The notes below the pieces were generated by a model. The model saw only the letters and a program-made list of their open reading frames with translations. It was not told the DNA's origin and did no database searches. A stretch of 64,000 bases of DNA from positions 4,269-68,268 of the forward strand of contig NZ_MRCE01000005.1 in the NCBI RefSeq assembly GCF_001904725.1, read 5' to 3'. Position 1 is the stretch's first letter, and the number at the start of each line of letters is the position of its first letter. Of the stretch, positions 51,263-58,738 are shown piece by piece. Made by a program: the position numbers and the translations under genes. The stretch comes from Phormidium ambiguum IAM M-71 (GTDB lineage Bacteria; Cyanobacteriota; Cyanobacteriia; Cyanobacteriales; Aerosakkonemataceae).

Positions 51263-53143
51263 ATGATTAATACTTCTACATCATCAATTGAAGACCTAAT
51301 TAGAGATTACAACCTATTCGACGGGCATCAAGTCGTTAAACAATCTCAGGTATGGGGCAAAGATTTCCCTGATGTTCCTTCAATAAACGCTCACGCATCA
51401 GATGCCGTTTTTCAAGCACTTAAACAAGTTCGTAATGGGCAATGTCAAGTCAGAGGTATAACCATAACAGCAGACAAAGGGTTAGGTAAAAGCCATATTA
51501 TTAGCCGAATTCGTCATCGTTTTAACTTTGAAGACAATGCACTATTTATATACATGGCTGAATACAGGGATTTGAATTGTATTAAATTAGAATTTCTACA
51601 GACGTTGGCATCTAGCCTTAAACAGGAGGGTAGCCAAAATACAATGCAGTGGCAAGAAGTAGCAGCAGCTTTACTCAGTCGCGCATATAGTAAAAGCTAT
51701 GCTCCCAAAGAATTAATCAATAAATTTCCTGAGCTAATAGAAAAGGCTCCCAACTTACTCGACAATTTAACAACTAAGGTTTTTCAATATAAGCCTGATA
51801 TTGATCCTTATCTCATTCGAGCTATTTTATGGACACTTTCTCAAAGTCATGCACCTTTTGCTATTAAATGGCTTTCTGGAGAAGAGTTGGCACAGTCACA
51901 AGCAAATGCTATGGGTTTACCATCGATGGCATTAGATACTTCTAAAAGTCTATGCCAAATCCTTGATGTAATTAGTGATTACAAAACACCATTAATTTGC
52001 TTTGACGAACTAGATGGCGTAGGTATTGACAATTCTGGCTTTACAAGAGCGCAAGTTGTTGCCAGCTTAGTAAAAGATTTGTACAACCAAATAAGATGTG
52101 GTGTTTTATTGACCACAATGTACCCTGAAACCTGGAAATTTCAAGTTGAACCTATGCCGGGAGCAGATGCTCTCATGGATCGAATAGCAGAATTTAACAA
52201 GGGTAAACCTATTGGGTTAAACAATCTCAACTCCGATCAAGTTATTGCTTTAGTGTCTCATCGATTGAAAGAGTTTCAAGATCGGGTTGGAGTTGAACTT
52301 CCTCATCCACTTTACCCATTTGATGAAGATGAATTGAGAATAAAGGCTAGAGAAGGGTTAACCGTTAGAGAAGTTTTAAACTGGTGTGCCGCAAAAATCA
52401 AAAAAGGAGGTAAAGATAATCGAGTAGAGATTGCTTTTAATGAAGAAATTGCAGGAATTCCAGAGGATATTCTGGAAAAACAAGACAAAATCGCTCAAGC
52501 TCTGATTTTTGGATTCAAGACAATAATTGGTCAAACTGTAGAACGGGTAAAAGTCGATCAAATTCAGGCTCCTGTTCCAAATACAAATAAAATTCACTTC
52601 AAGATTATCGGTCAAGAAGATGACAAGGCTGTAAAAATTGGAGTAGCAGTTATTCAGGCATCTGGTGGTGTAGGCATACAAGCTGCCATAGGAGCACTTA
52701 CAAAATATCAACAATACGATCTAACTCGTGGCTGTTTTGTTCGTTCAAAAATAATACCTCCTGGTGCTGTACACGCTGAGAACTTTCGGAAACAACTTGT
52801 GGAACAACAAGGTGGAGAATGGGTGAACTTGAAGGAAGAGGAGATTAAACCTTTAATAGCAATCTGCTCTGTGTATGAAAATCGTGAAGCTCTGAGTTTA
52901 AGCGAAAAACAAATTTTCAACTTTATCGCTGAAAAAGGAGTAGAAAAATTACTGGGAGCTAACAGTCCTTTAATTAAAGAAATTCTCAGCGATCCATCCG
53001 GTCAAATTCCTCAAGGTTTAATTGATGAAGATGCTGAATTTGCTAAAGTGGCTGCCATATCAAAAAAAGCACCTGAAAAAGTACCTGATTTATTTGATGA
53101 TTCCGGTTTAGATGCTCTACTAAATAAAATTGCCAAGGGGTAA
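51263..53143 (+). CDS. P-loop ATPase (Orc/STAND-like) of the candidate defence set
   Basis: In this 626-residue protein the Walker A is ADKGLGKSH (residues 70-78, with Ala for the first Gly), Walker B is LICFDELD (244-251), a sensor-like LLTTMYPETW follows at 282-291, and an ALMDRI Arg is at 303-308. LTVREVLNWC (366-375) looks like the start of a winged helix. The C-terminal 200 residues include KIGVAVIQASGGVGIQ and TRGCFVRSKIIPPGA, reminiscent of a restriction-endonuclease-like fold but without a clear D-ExK set. Likely an ATP-driven DNA-handling or sensing subunit; the exact family is unknown. Confidence 0.8.
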   Translation: MINTSTSSIEDLIRDYNLFDGHQVVKQSQVWGKDFPDVPSINAHASDAVFQALKQVRNGQCQVRGITITADKGLGKSHIISRIRHRFNFEDNALFIYMAEYRDLNCIKLEFLQTLASSLKQEGSQNTMQWQEVAAALLSRAYSKSYAPKELINKFPELIEKAPNLLDNLTTKVFQYKPDIDPYLIRAILWTLSQSHAPFAIKWLSGEELAQSQANAMGLPSMALDTSKSLCQILDVISDYKTPLICFDELDGVGIDNSGFTRAQVVASLVKDLYNQIRCGVLLTTMYPETWKFQVEPMPGADALMDRIAEFNKGKPIGLNNLNSDQVIALVSHRLKEFQDRVGVELPHPLYPFDEDELRIKAREGLTVREVLNWCAAKIKKGGKDNRVEIAFNEEIAGIPEDILEKQDKIAQALIFGFKTIIGQTVERVKVDQIQAPVPNTNKIHFKIIGQEDDKAVKIGVAVIQASGGVGIQAAIGALTKYQQYDLTRGCFVRSKIIPPGAVHAENFRKQLVEQQGGEWVNLKEEEIKPLIAICSVYENREALSLSEKQIFNFIAEKGVEKLLGANSPLIKEILSDPSGQIPQGLIDEDAEFAKVAAISKKAPEKVPDLFDDSGLDALLNKIAKG

Positions 53144-53236
53144 TCTAATCCTTTACAAGATACCACACTCACAAGTCGTTACTTACGCACTCAATTTCAA
53201 TCATAAATTGCCCAAATAAACTGTCTGTAATACTCA

Positions 53237-54670
53237 ATGCTGCAAATCAAACTTGACACTGCTATTAAATTACCTGTCCCGGACGTTGAAGCATTAATTC
53301 AAGGGCGAATGATTACCGCTATGCCTAAAATGTTCATAACTCCGGGACGGGTATTTGCTCTTTGTCCAACAGATGTTTCTACTAATTTATTACCTCCTGA
53401 GCAATACTATCGCTCAAACTTTTTGCCCATTGCTCAAACTGCCATTACACAACTAAATTCGGAAAAAGTTACAATAAAAGCTTGGGCTAGGTGTGAATTA
53501 TGCCAGATGTTAGATAATTCTAACTCGTTAGAAATTTTCTCTCAGCTAACAATCTGGAAAAAGGAAGCATTACAGCAGATACTCTCACAGAAGCCCTATA
53601 TTTTCCTAACGCACTTACGGGTTTATCTATCACCTGAACCATTGGAAATATCTGCAAATACTCAAGAACAATTTACAGTTTTACCTCGTTCTTGGAGTGT
53701 TACAGATGCTTCGCCTGTGATGAGCGAAACTGCTTTCTCGAAACGTCGCCATCAGCTAGAAAATCAAATTCCGCCATTACATCCAGAATTGGAGGAATTG
53801 CAAAGTCAAGTTGCTCAAATAGCTATTACTAACCCAGATGCAGAAAAATTAGAGCAGCACATAAAGGCATTTCTGGGATGGAAAATTAACCCCAATATTA
53901 ATTCGTTAAAAATAGAACTTGCTTGGATTAAAACAATCAATGATTTAGGAAATGCGACGACTGGTGGCAATTATCAAAAAGGTACAGCTTTTGAACAGAT
54001 TGTCCATAAAAGCTTAAGTTTTTTGGGTTTTGAAATAGATCCAAATGCTAAAGGTGGCGCTGGTGGTATGGACTTATTTTGTTTAAAACCCTATCCGCTA
54101 GTAGGAGAGTGTAAGGCAGGTCAAGGTATGCCTGATGCTACATCTGAAGAATTGATCAGAATTGGTCGTAGACATTTAGGTAAAGAAACTTTTGAAGAAG
54201 CTGTCAAATTAATAATCGGGCCTGGACAGCCAAAAAAGCAAATATTAGCAACTGCAAAGGAGTTTAAGATTAGTATCATGAGTCCAATGACTTTACAGGA
54301 ATTAGTCGAATTACAAGCAAAATATCCAGGTTCAGTTAATTTAATTGAACTTAAGCCATATTTAGAAGCAGGTCAAATTGATTATAAGATGAAGGAATAT
54401 ATTGATAAAGTTAATAAAGAGATAAAATTACGATCGCACCTAGTAACCCTAATCAAAAACTACCTTGAAAACACACGAATGGATAGTGCTGGAGTTGAAG
54501 CTTTACACGGTGCTTACTTTGGTTCAAATCCACCACAGCCATTAACAACAAGTGAAATGCGCGAAATTTTAATCGAACTTTCTTCACCTTTAACGGGATA
54601 TTTGGGGCGAAAAAAAGGGAGTGATGGGAGCGATCGCTTCTACTACCTCCGCGATTTACCAGTAAAATAA
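53237..54670 (+). CDS. DUF1802 and PD-(D/E)XK nuclease protein
   Basis: In this 477-residue protein, residues 20-150 match DUF1802: FALCPT, IKAWARCELCQML, LTIWKKEALQQIL and HLRVYLSPEPLEI. Residues about 245-375 are a restriction-endonuclease fold with Glu253 (AFEQIVHKSLSFLGFE), Asp279 (GGMDLFCL) and Glu291-x-Lys293 (VGECKAG), a complete PD-(D/E)XK set like Mrr. A C-terminal helical domain ends FYYLRDLPVK. DUF1802 is noted for association with Mrr-like domains. It follows the ATPase by 93 nt and the toxin gene by -13 nt. Cleavage of foreign DNA is the likely job. Confidence 0.8.
   Translation: MLQIKLDTAIKLPVPDVEALIQGRMITAMPKMFITPGRVFALCPTDVSTNLLPPEQYYRSNFLPIAQTAITQLNSEKVTIKAWARCELCQMLDNSNSLEIFSQLTIWKKEALQQILSQKPYIFLTHLRVYLSPEPLEISANTQEQFTVLPRSWSVTDASPVMSETAFSKRRHQLENQIPPLHPELEELQSQVAQIAITNPDAEKLEQHIKAFLGWKINPNINSLKIELAWIKTINDLGNATTGGNYQKGTAFEQIVHKSLSFLGFEIDPNAKGGAGGMDLFCLKPYPLVGECKAGQGMPDATSEELIRIGRRHLGKETFEEAVKLIIGPGQPKKQILATAKEFKISIMSPMTLQELVELQAKYPGSVNLIELKPYLEAGQIDYKMKEYIDKVNKEIKLRSHLVTLIKNYLENTRMDSAGVEALHGAYFGSNPPQPLTTSEMREILIELSSPLTGYLGRKKGSDGSDRFYYLRDLPVK
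54628..54668 (+). repeat. Direct repeat, copy 1 (3' end of nuclease gene)
   Basis: GAGCGATCGCTTCTACTACC and the bases after it, encoding DRFYYLRDL, recur at 55470-55510 with only a few changes. The two copies flank the zeta toxin/antitoxin pair and are 842 bp apart. Confidence 0.85.
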
Positions 54671-54683
54671 AAAACCAGATAAT

Positions 54684-55250
54684 ATGCCAAACCTAATCGT
54701 TATAGCAGGGCCAAATGGTGCGGGAAAATCCACAGTTGCCCCGGCATTATTACAAGGAACACTCCGAGTAAATGAATTTGTAAATGCGGATGCGATCGCA
54801 CAAGGATTATCAGCATTTGCACCAGAAAGAGTAGCCTTTCAAGCCGGAAGAATAATGCTAGAACGATTAGAACAACTAGCAAATCAACAGGTAAATTTTG
54901 CCTTTGAAACTACTTTAGCTAGTCGAACCTTTGCTCCTTGGATTGCTAATTTACAACAAACAGGTTATCTATTTAATCTAATTTTTCTGTGGTTGCCTAG
55001 TGCAGAAATGGCGATCGCCCGTGTCCAACAAAGAGTTACCCAAGGCGGTCATAATGTCCCAAAAGAAACTATCCAAAGGCGTTATGAAGCAGGGATAAGA
55101 AACTTTTTTGAATTGTATCGACCTCTAGCAGACTCTTGGTTTTTCTACGATAACCCTAATACAGCAAATCCCCGTCTTTTAGCGGCTGGTGAAAAAGAAA
55201 GTAATATTAATATAGCAGACGCTCAAACTTGGCAACAAATCGAGGAATAG
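54684..55250 (+). CDS. Zeta-toxin-family kinase
   Basis: This 188-residue protein has Walker A GPNGAGKST (residues 8-16), NADAIAQGLSAF, the ETTLASRTF substrate loop and a C-terminal FFYDNPNT segment. This is the zeta toxin/UDP-GlcNAc kinase-like family: true zeta toxins phosphorylate UDP-N-acetylglucosamine and block cell-wall synthesis. A 67-residue partner follows after 4 nt. Both sit between direct repeats of the nuclease gene end, so the pair looks inserted. Confidence 0.88.
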   Translation: MPNLIVIAGPNGAGKSTVAPALLQGTLRVNEFVNADAIAQGLSAFAPERVAFQAGRIMLERLEQLANQQVNFAFETTLASRTFAPWIANLQQTGYLFNLIFLWLPSAEMAIARVQQRVTQGGHNVPKETIQRRYEAGIRNFFELYRPLADSWFFYDNPNTANPRLLAAGEKESNINIADAQTWQQIEE

Positions 55251-55254
55251 TATT

Positions 55255-55458
55255 ATGGAAGATCAACCTAAAAAAGACCAACTTTTAATCAGCCTTTCTG
55301 ATGAAAAAAAAGTTACCCAAGCTTTAGCTAAAGCCGTAAGAGAAGCTTTACGTAAACACAAACAAACTGGTAATTCGGTAGCTGTTTGGCGTGATGGCAA
55401 AGTTGTCTGGATACCGCCAGAAGAAATTAATTTGATAGAACAGCCATTAATAGATTGA
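55255..55458 (+). CDS. Small antitoxin partner of the zeta-like toxin
   Basis: This 67-residue protein has a helical first half (KKVTQALAKAVREALRKHKQTG) and then NSVAVWRDGKVVWIPPEEI. Short proteins of this design regularly follow zeta-like kinases in cyanobacteria and proteobacteria and are annotated as antitoxin or hypothetical. The GKVVWIPPEEI segment is characteristic. It is unrelated to the three-helix epsilon antitoxin of Gram-positive plasmids. Antitoxin function is inferred from gene order. Confidence 0.78.
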   Translation: MEDQPKKDQLLISLSDEKKVTQALAKAVREALRKHKQTGNSVAVWRDGKVVWIPPEEINLIEQPLID

Positions 55459-55469
55459 TGGATTGATTA

Positions 55470-55510
55470 GAGCGATCGCTTCTACTACCTCCGTGATTTA
55501 CTAATAAATA
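55470..55510 (+). repeat. Direct repeat, copy 2
   Basis: Copy of the nuclease gene 3' end at 54628-54668. In frame it would read [18 protein letters not shown] and then a stop, which looks like an alternative, perhaps original, C-terminus of the nuclease. Confidence 0.8.
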
Positions 55511-55544
55511 CAGAACAAAAACTTAAATAACACCAAACAATAAA

Positions 55545-56468
55545 ATGGAAAAAATCACCAGATATCGCGGCAGTTTACTTGGCTTAGCAGTAGGCGATGC
55601 TGTAGGAACAACCCTCGAATTTAGATCGCCAGGAACCTTTACACCAATTAAAGATATGGTGGGAGGTGGCCCATTTCAACTAATACCTGGACAATGGACA
55701 GATGACACTTCAATGGCGCTTTGTTTAGCCGAAAGTTTAATTGAAAAACAAGGATTCGATCCAATTCATCAACTGCAAAAATATCTACAATGGTGTAATC
55801 AAGGACATCTCAGCAGCACCGGAGAATGTTTCGATATTGGCAACACTGTTCAACAAGCACTTTGGCGGTTTGAAGATACAGGCGAACCTTTTTGTGGTTC
55901 CATAGATCCCTTAAGTGCTGGTAATGGTTCAATCATGAGATTAGCACCAGTACCGCTATTTTATGCGGCTAATCCAGAGGATGCGATCGCTAAAGCCAAA
56001 GACAGTTCTCGCACCACTCACGGCGCTGCGACTGCTGTTGATGCTTGCCGATATTTAGCCGCTTTAATTGTGGGCGCAATTAACGGAATTAGCAAGGAAG
56101 AATTACTGGCAAATCGCTATTCTCCCATTCCTAACTATTGGGAAAACAACCCATTAGTAGAAGAAATAGATGAAATTGCTCAAGGTTCTTTCAAACATCG
56201 TCAACCCCCAGAAATCAAAGGTACAGGTTACGTAGTCAAATCTTTAGAAGCGGCATTGTGGGCATTTTATCACAGTAATTCTTTTGCTGAAGGTTGTTTG
56301 TTAGCCGTTAATTTAGGCGATGATGCTGATACAACTGGCGCAGTTTATGGGCAATTAGCCGGGGCGTTTTATGGAGAAGAAGGTATTCCGAAAACTTGGC
56401 GAGAAAAGTTAGCGAAACACGATTTAATTGTCTCAATGGCAGAACAAATTTTTGCTCTATGTTGGTAG
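55545..56468 (+). CDS. ADP-ribosylglycohydrolase (DraG-like)
   Basis: The 307-residue protein has the ARH/DraG family motifs [17 protein letters not shown] (residues 9-25), [15 protein letters not shown] (magnesium-binding TDDT near residue 53), [13 protein letters not shown] and [17 protein letters not shown] near the C-terminus. The two Asp-rich loops form the two-metal site, so it should be active. DraG removes ADP-ribose from arginine, and related enzymes act on other ADP-ribosylated substrates. It lies 86 nt after the antitoxin on the same strand. No ADP-ribosyltransferase is seen nearby. Confidence 0.92.
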   Translation: MEKITRYRGSLLGLAVGDAVGTTLEFRSPGTFTPIKDMVGGGPFQLIPGQWTDDTSMALCLAESLIEKQGFDPIHQLQKYLQWCNQGHLSSTGECFDIGNTVQQALWRFEDTGEPFCGSIDPLSAGNGSIMRLAPVPLFYAANPEDAIAKAKDSSRTTHGAATAVDACRYLAALIVGAINGISKEELLANRYSPIPNYWENNPLVEEIDEIAQGSFKHRQPPEIKGTGYVVKSLEAALWAFYHSNSFAEGCLLAVNLGDDADTTGAVYGQLAGAFYGEEGIPKTWREKLAKHDLIVSMAEQIFALCW

Positions 56469-56518
56469 TAGGTAATTGGAGAAAAAAATTACAACCCATT
56501 ACCTACTACCTACTACCG
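56463..56518. repeat. CCTACTA-type inverted repeat
   Basis: GGTAGTAGGTAAT pairs with ATTACCTACTACC, with one extra CCTACTA unit. It begins at the ADP-ribosylglycohydrolase stop and may end its transcript. Same family as 33392-33489. Confidence 0.65.
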
Positions 56519-56714
56519 ATTAACAATATTAGTTATTTATCCCGATTTGCGGCTTAGGTAGGGAAGTAAAGTATTACCGATCGCCAGTATTATCAGCAAA
56601 GCATCTATCTGAATAAATTAATTTTGACTCAGGTAGTACCATTTTGGATAACTCATGGCAAAATATCCCTAAGTTTTACCTTACCCTGTTCTCCATTATC
56701 CCCTGCCTACCGCA

Positions 56715-57977
56715 ATGAAACATTCTAAGCAAAGCTTACGCGATCGCAATAAGTTGCTAGAAGCCGTCAACACCGAAGTCCAAGCACGGCTGGAACAATC
56801 ATTGCACAAAGCCATTCAGCTTCACATCCTCAAACAAGAAAAACCGCAACAAATACCGCGACTTTGGGATGTCGATGTCAAAATTGGCAAACGTCCAACC
56901 GTGAGATTATCGCCTCAAATTACCATCCCTCAAGTATTTAGACAGAGTAGCGGCAAATTACTAATTTTGGGTAGCCAAGGTGGTGGAAAAACTACCTGCT
57001 TATTAGAATTAGCAGAGGATTTAATCGAAATAGCTCAAGCTAATTTTGAACAACCTGTGCCACTTATTTTAAGCCTTGGTTCATGGAAAAACAATAAACA
57101 AAGTATTCCCGATTGGTTGATTTCGGAAATCAAATCTAAATACGATATTTCCCTAACTAGCATCAAATTATTAGTTAATAATCAACTCATTCTTCCCTTA
57201 CTAGACGGATTAGATGAATTAGATTTAGGGCAGCAAGATTTATGCCTCAAAGCAATTAATCAATGGTTAAGTTCTGAAAATCGTCCCCAGAGTATTGCTG
57301 TTTGCTCAAAGTTAGAAGATTACAAAAAATGTCGGACTAAGTTACGCTTACATGGTGCTACTTTTTTACATCCTTTGCACGAACAGCAAATTCAAAAATA
57401 TCTCATTGCTTGTAGAAGCAAAGAACTGTGGGAAGTTCTCAAAGATGAACCGCAATTCCTCGAATTAGCCAAAAATCCTTTACTGTTAAACATCATGATT
57501 TTGGCTTATGAAGAGTTACTTATTCAAGCTTGGAAAAGGCTGAACTCGGCTCAAGAACGACGCGAGTATTTGTTAAATGCTTATGTCCGACGAATGCTAA
57601 CTTGGAATCTGAAATCTCGTTACTATAAGGAAGGAAAGGAACCAAGACCAGAAACAGCTAGATCTTCATTAGTTTATTTGGCAACCAAAATGAATACAGC
57701 TAAAGAAACGGAAGTCTCCCCCGATAAATTAGACCCATCTTGGCTGCAAACTTCTAGTCAAAAGTCTTTATATCGACTAGGAATGATTTTAACTTTCGGG
57801 GGAATTTTGGGGATGAAAAAGTATATTTTACGCCGTATTTTGAGCAAAAATAACTCTCTCCCCTGGAATTATTCTCAATTTTTCAATTATGTCAGCGAAC
57901 GATTTTTATTGCAAAAGATCGATCGCAATTATCGCTTCGTTCATGAAATTCTCCAAGAGCACATTGCCAAAATGTAA
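56715..57977 (+). CDS. Short NACHT-domain NTPase
   Basis: The 420-residue protein has Walker A GSQGGGKTT (86-94) and Walker B LLDGLDELD (162-170) of the NACHT/STAND class. An N-terminal coiled helix (residues 1-45) precedes it, and a C-terminal part holds RLGMILTFGGILGMKKYILRR (weakly hydrophobic), LPWNYSQFFNYVSERFLLQK and YRFVHEILQEHIAKM. Typical cyanobacterial relatives carry a long Gly/Leu/Ile-rich multi-helix membrane region at this spot; here it is reduced to about 20 residues. NACHT proteins in bacteria can be antiphage sensors. The gene ends 10 nt before an STRR repeat. Confidence 0.85.
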   Translation: MKHSKQSLRDRNKLLEAVNTEVQARLEQSLHKAIQLHILKQEKPQQIPRLWDVDVKIGKRPTVRLSPQITIPQVFRQSSGKLLILGSQGGGKTTCLLELAEDLIEIAQANFEQPVPLILSLGSWKNNKQSIPDWLISEIKSKYDISLTSIKLLVNNQLILPLLDGLDELDLGQQDLCLKAINQWLSSENRPQSIAVCSKLEDYKKCRTKLRLHGATFLHPLHEQQIQKYLIACRSKELWEVLKDEPQFLELAKNPLLLNIMILAYEELLIQAWKRLNSAQERREYLLNAYVRRMLTWNLKSRYYKEGKEPRPETARSSLVYLATKMNTAKETEVSPDKLDPSWLQTSSQKSLYRLGMILTFGGILGMKKYILRRILSKNNSLPWNYSQFFNYVSERFLLQKIDRNYRFVHEILQEHIAKM

Positions 57978-57987
57978 TGCAAGTTGC

Positions 57988-58139
57988 AGGGAGATGGGGG
58001 GATGGGGAGCAGGGGAGCAGGGGAGCAGGGGAGCAGGGGAGCAGGGGGGACAAGGGGACAAGGAGACAAGGAGAATTTTTACCTTTTACCTTTCTTCCCT
58101 TCTGCCTTCTGCCTTCTGCCTCCTGCCTTCCCTGTTCCC
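57988..58139. repeat. Composite STRR-type repeat after the NACHT gene
   Basis: GGGGAGCA units, GGGGACAAGG units, a GAATTTTTACC core, then CTTCTGC heptamers, in the same orientation as at the window start. It lies between the NACHT gene and the ferredoxin gene, at the edge of the accessory region. Confidence 0.85.
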
Positions 58140-58211
58140 AAAACCAGGGTAAAATGCTTGTTTGGGGTTAAAGTACCCTGTCAATAACAAGAAGACTGTT
58201 AAATTTACCAA

Positions 58212-58535
58212 ATGACCAAAACTTACACAGTTGAAATTCAACACCAAGGCGAGACTCACACTCTGCAAGTACCAGAAGACAAAAAGATTCTGCTTGCTGC
58301 TTTTGCTGCGGGAATAGATTTGCCCAGTTCTTGCAATGCTGGAGTGTGCACAACTTGTGCGGCGCAAATTTTATCAGGAGAAGTAGATCAGACAGATGGG
58401 ATGGGCGTTAGTCCTGAACTTCAGAAAAAAGGCTATGTTTTACTTTGCGTCGCTTATCCACGTTCCGATTTAAAGATTGTGACTGAGAAAGAAGACGAAG
58501 TTTATGATTTACAATTTGGACAGCCACAGAAGTAA
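58212..58535 (+). CDS. Plant-type 2Fe-2S ferredoxin
   Basis: In this 107-residue protein Cys41, Cys46 and Cys49 (SSCNAGVCTTCA) plus Cys79 form the [2Fe-2S] site. The fold and the LPSSCNAGVCTTCA loop match plant-type ferredoxins, electron carriers in the cytosol. The loop differs from the CRAGACSTCAGK form of photosynthetic PetF (no Ser-Thr-Cys-Ala-Gly after the third Cys), and the C-terminus is extended (FGQPQK), so it may be a specialised isoform. A 63-residue gene and DUF3326 follow closely. Confidence 0.9.
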   Translation: MTKTYTVEIQHQGETHTLQVPEDKKILLAAFAAGIDLPSSCNAGVCTTCAAQILSGEVDQTDGMGVSPELQKKGYVLLCVAYPRSDLKIVTEKEDEVYDLQFGQPQK

Positions 58536-58544
58536 TAGAAAGTA

Positions 58545-58736
58545 ATGACTACGCACTTTATCACTGCCGAAATCGATCTCCAAGAATCTCCTGCTAAATT
58601 GCATGAAGAAATAGTCGCAGAATTGGAAAAACGTGGAGAACCTCTACGTTGGGCAATTACTAATGTAGATGTCAAAGAAGAGAAAGCGACTGTCGAAGCG
58701 ATCGTCACCACAACCACCGAATTAGCGAAAGATTAA
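58545..58736 (+). CDS. Conserved hypothetical 63-residue protein
   Basis: A small acidic protein with an IDLQESPAKLHEEIVAELEKRGEPLRWAITNVD pattern and a beta-strand tail (KATVEAIVTTTTEL). It starts 9 nt after the ferredoxin stop and ends 2 nt before the DUF3326 start, so the three genes are surely co-transcribed. I know no functional assignment. Confidence 0.8.
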   Translation: MTTHFITAEIDLQESPAKLHEEIVAELEKRGEPLRWAITNVDVKEEKATVEAIVTTTTELAKD

Positions 58737-58738
58737 CT

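Noticed and set aside
51263-54670. Assignment of the ATPase/nuclease set to BREX
   Set aside because: There is no PglZ phosphatase, methyltransferase or BrxL/BrxC-sized gene. Only a loose P-loop resemblance exists.
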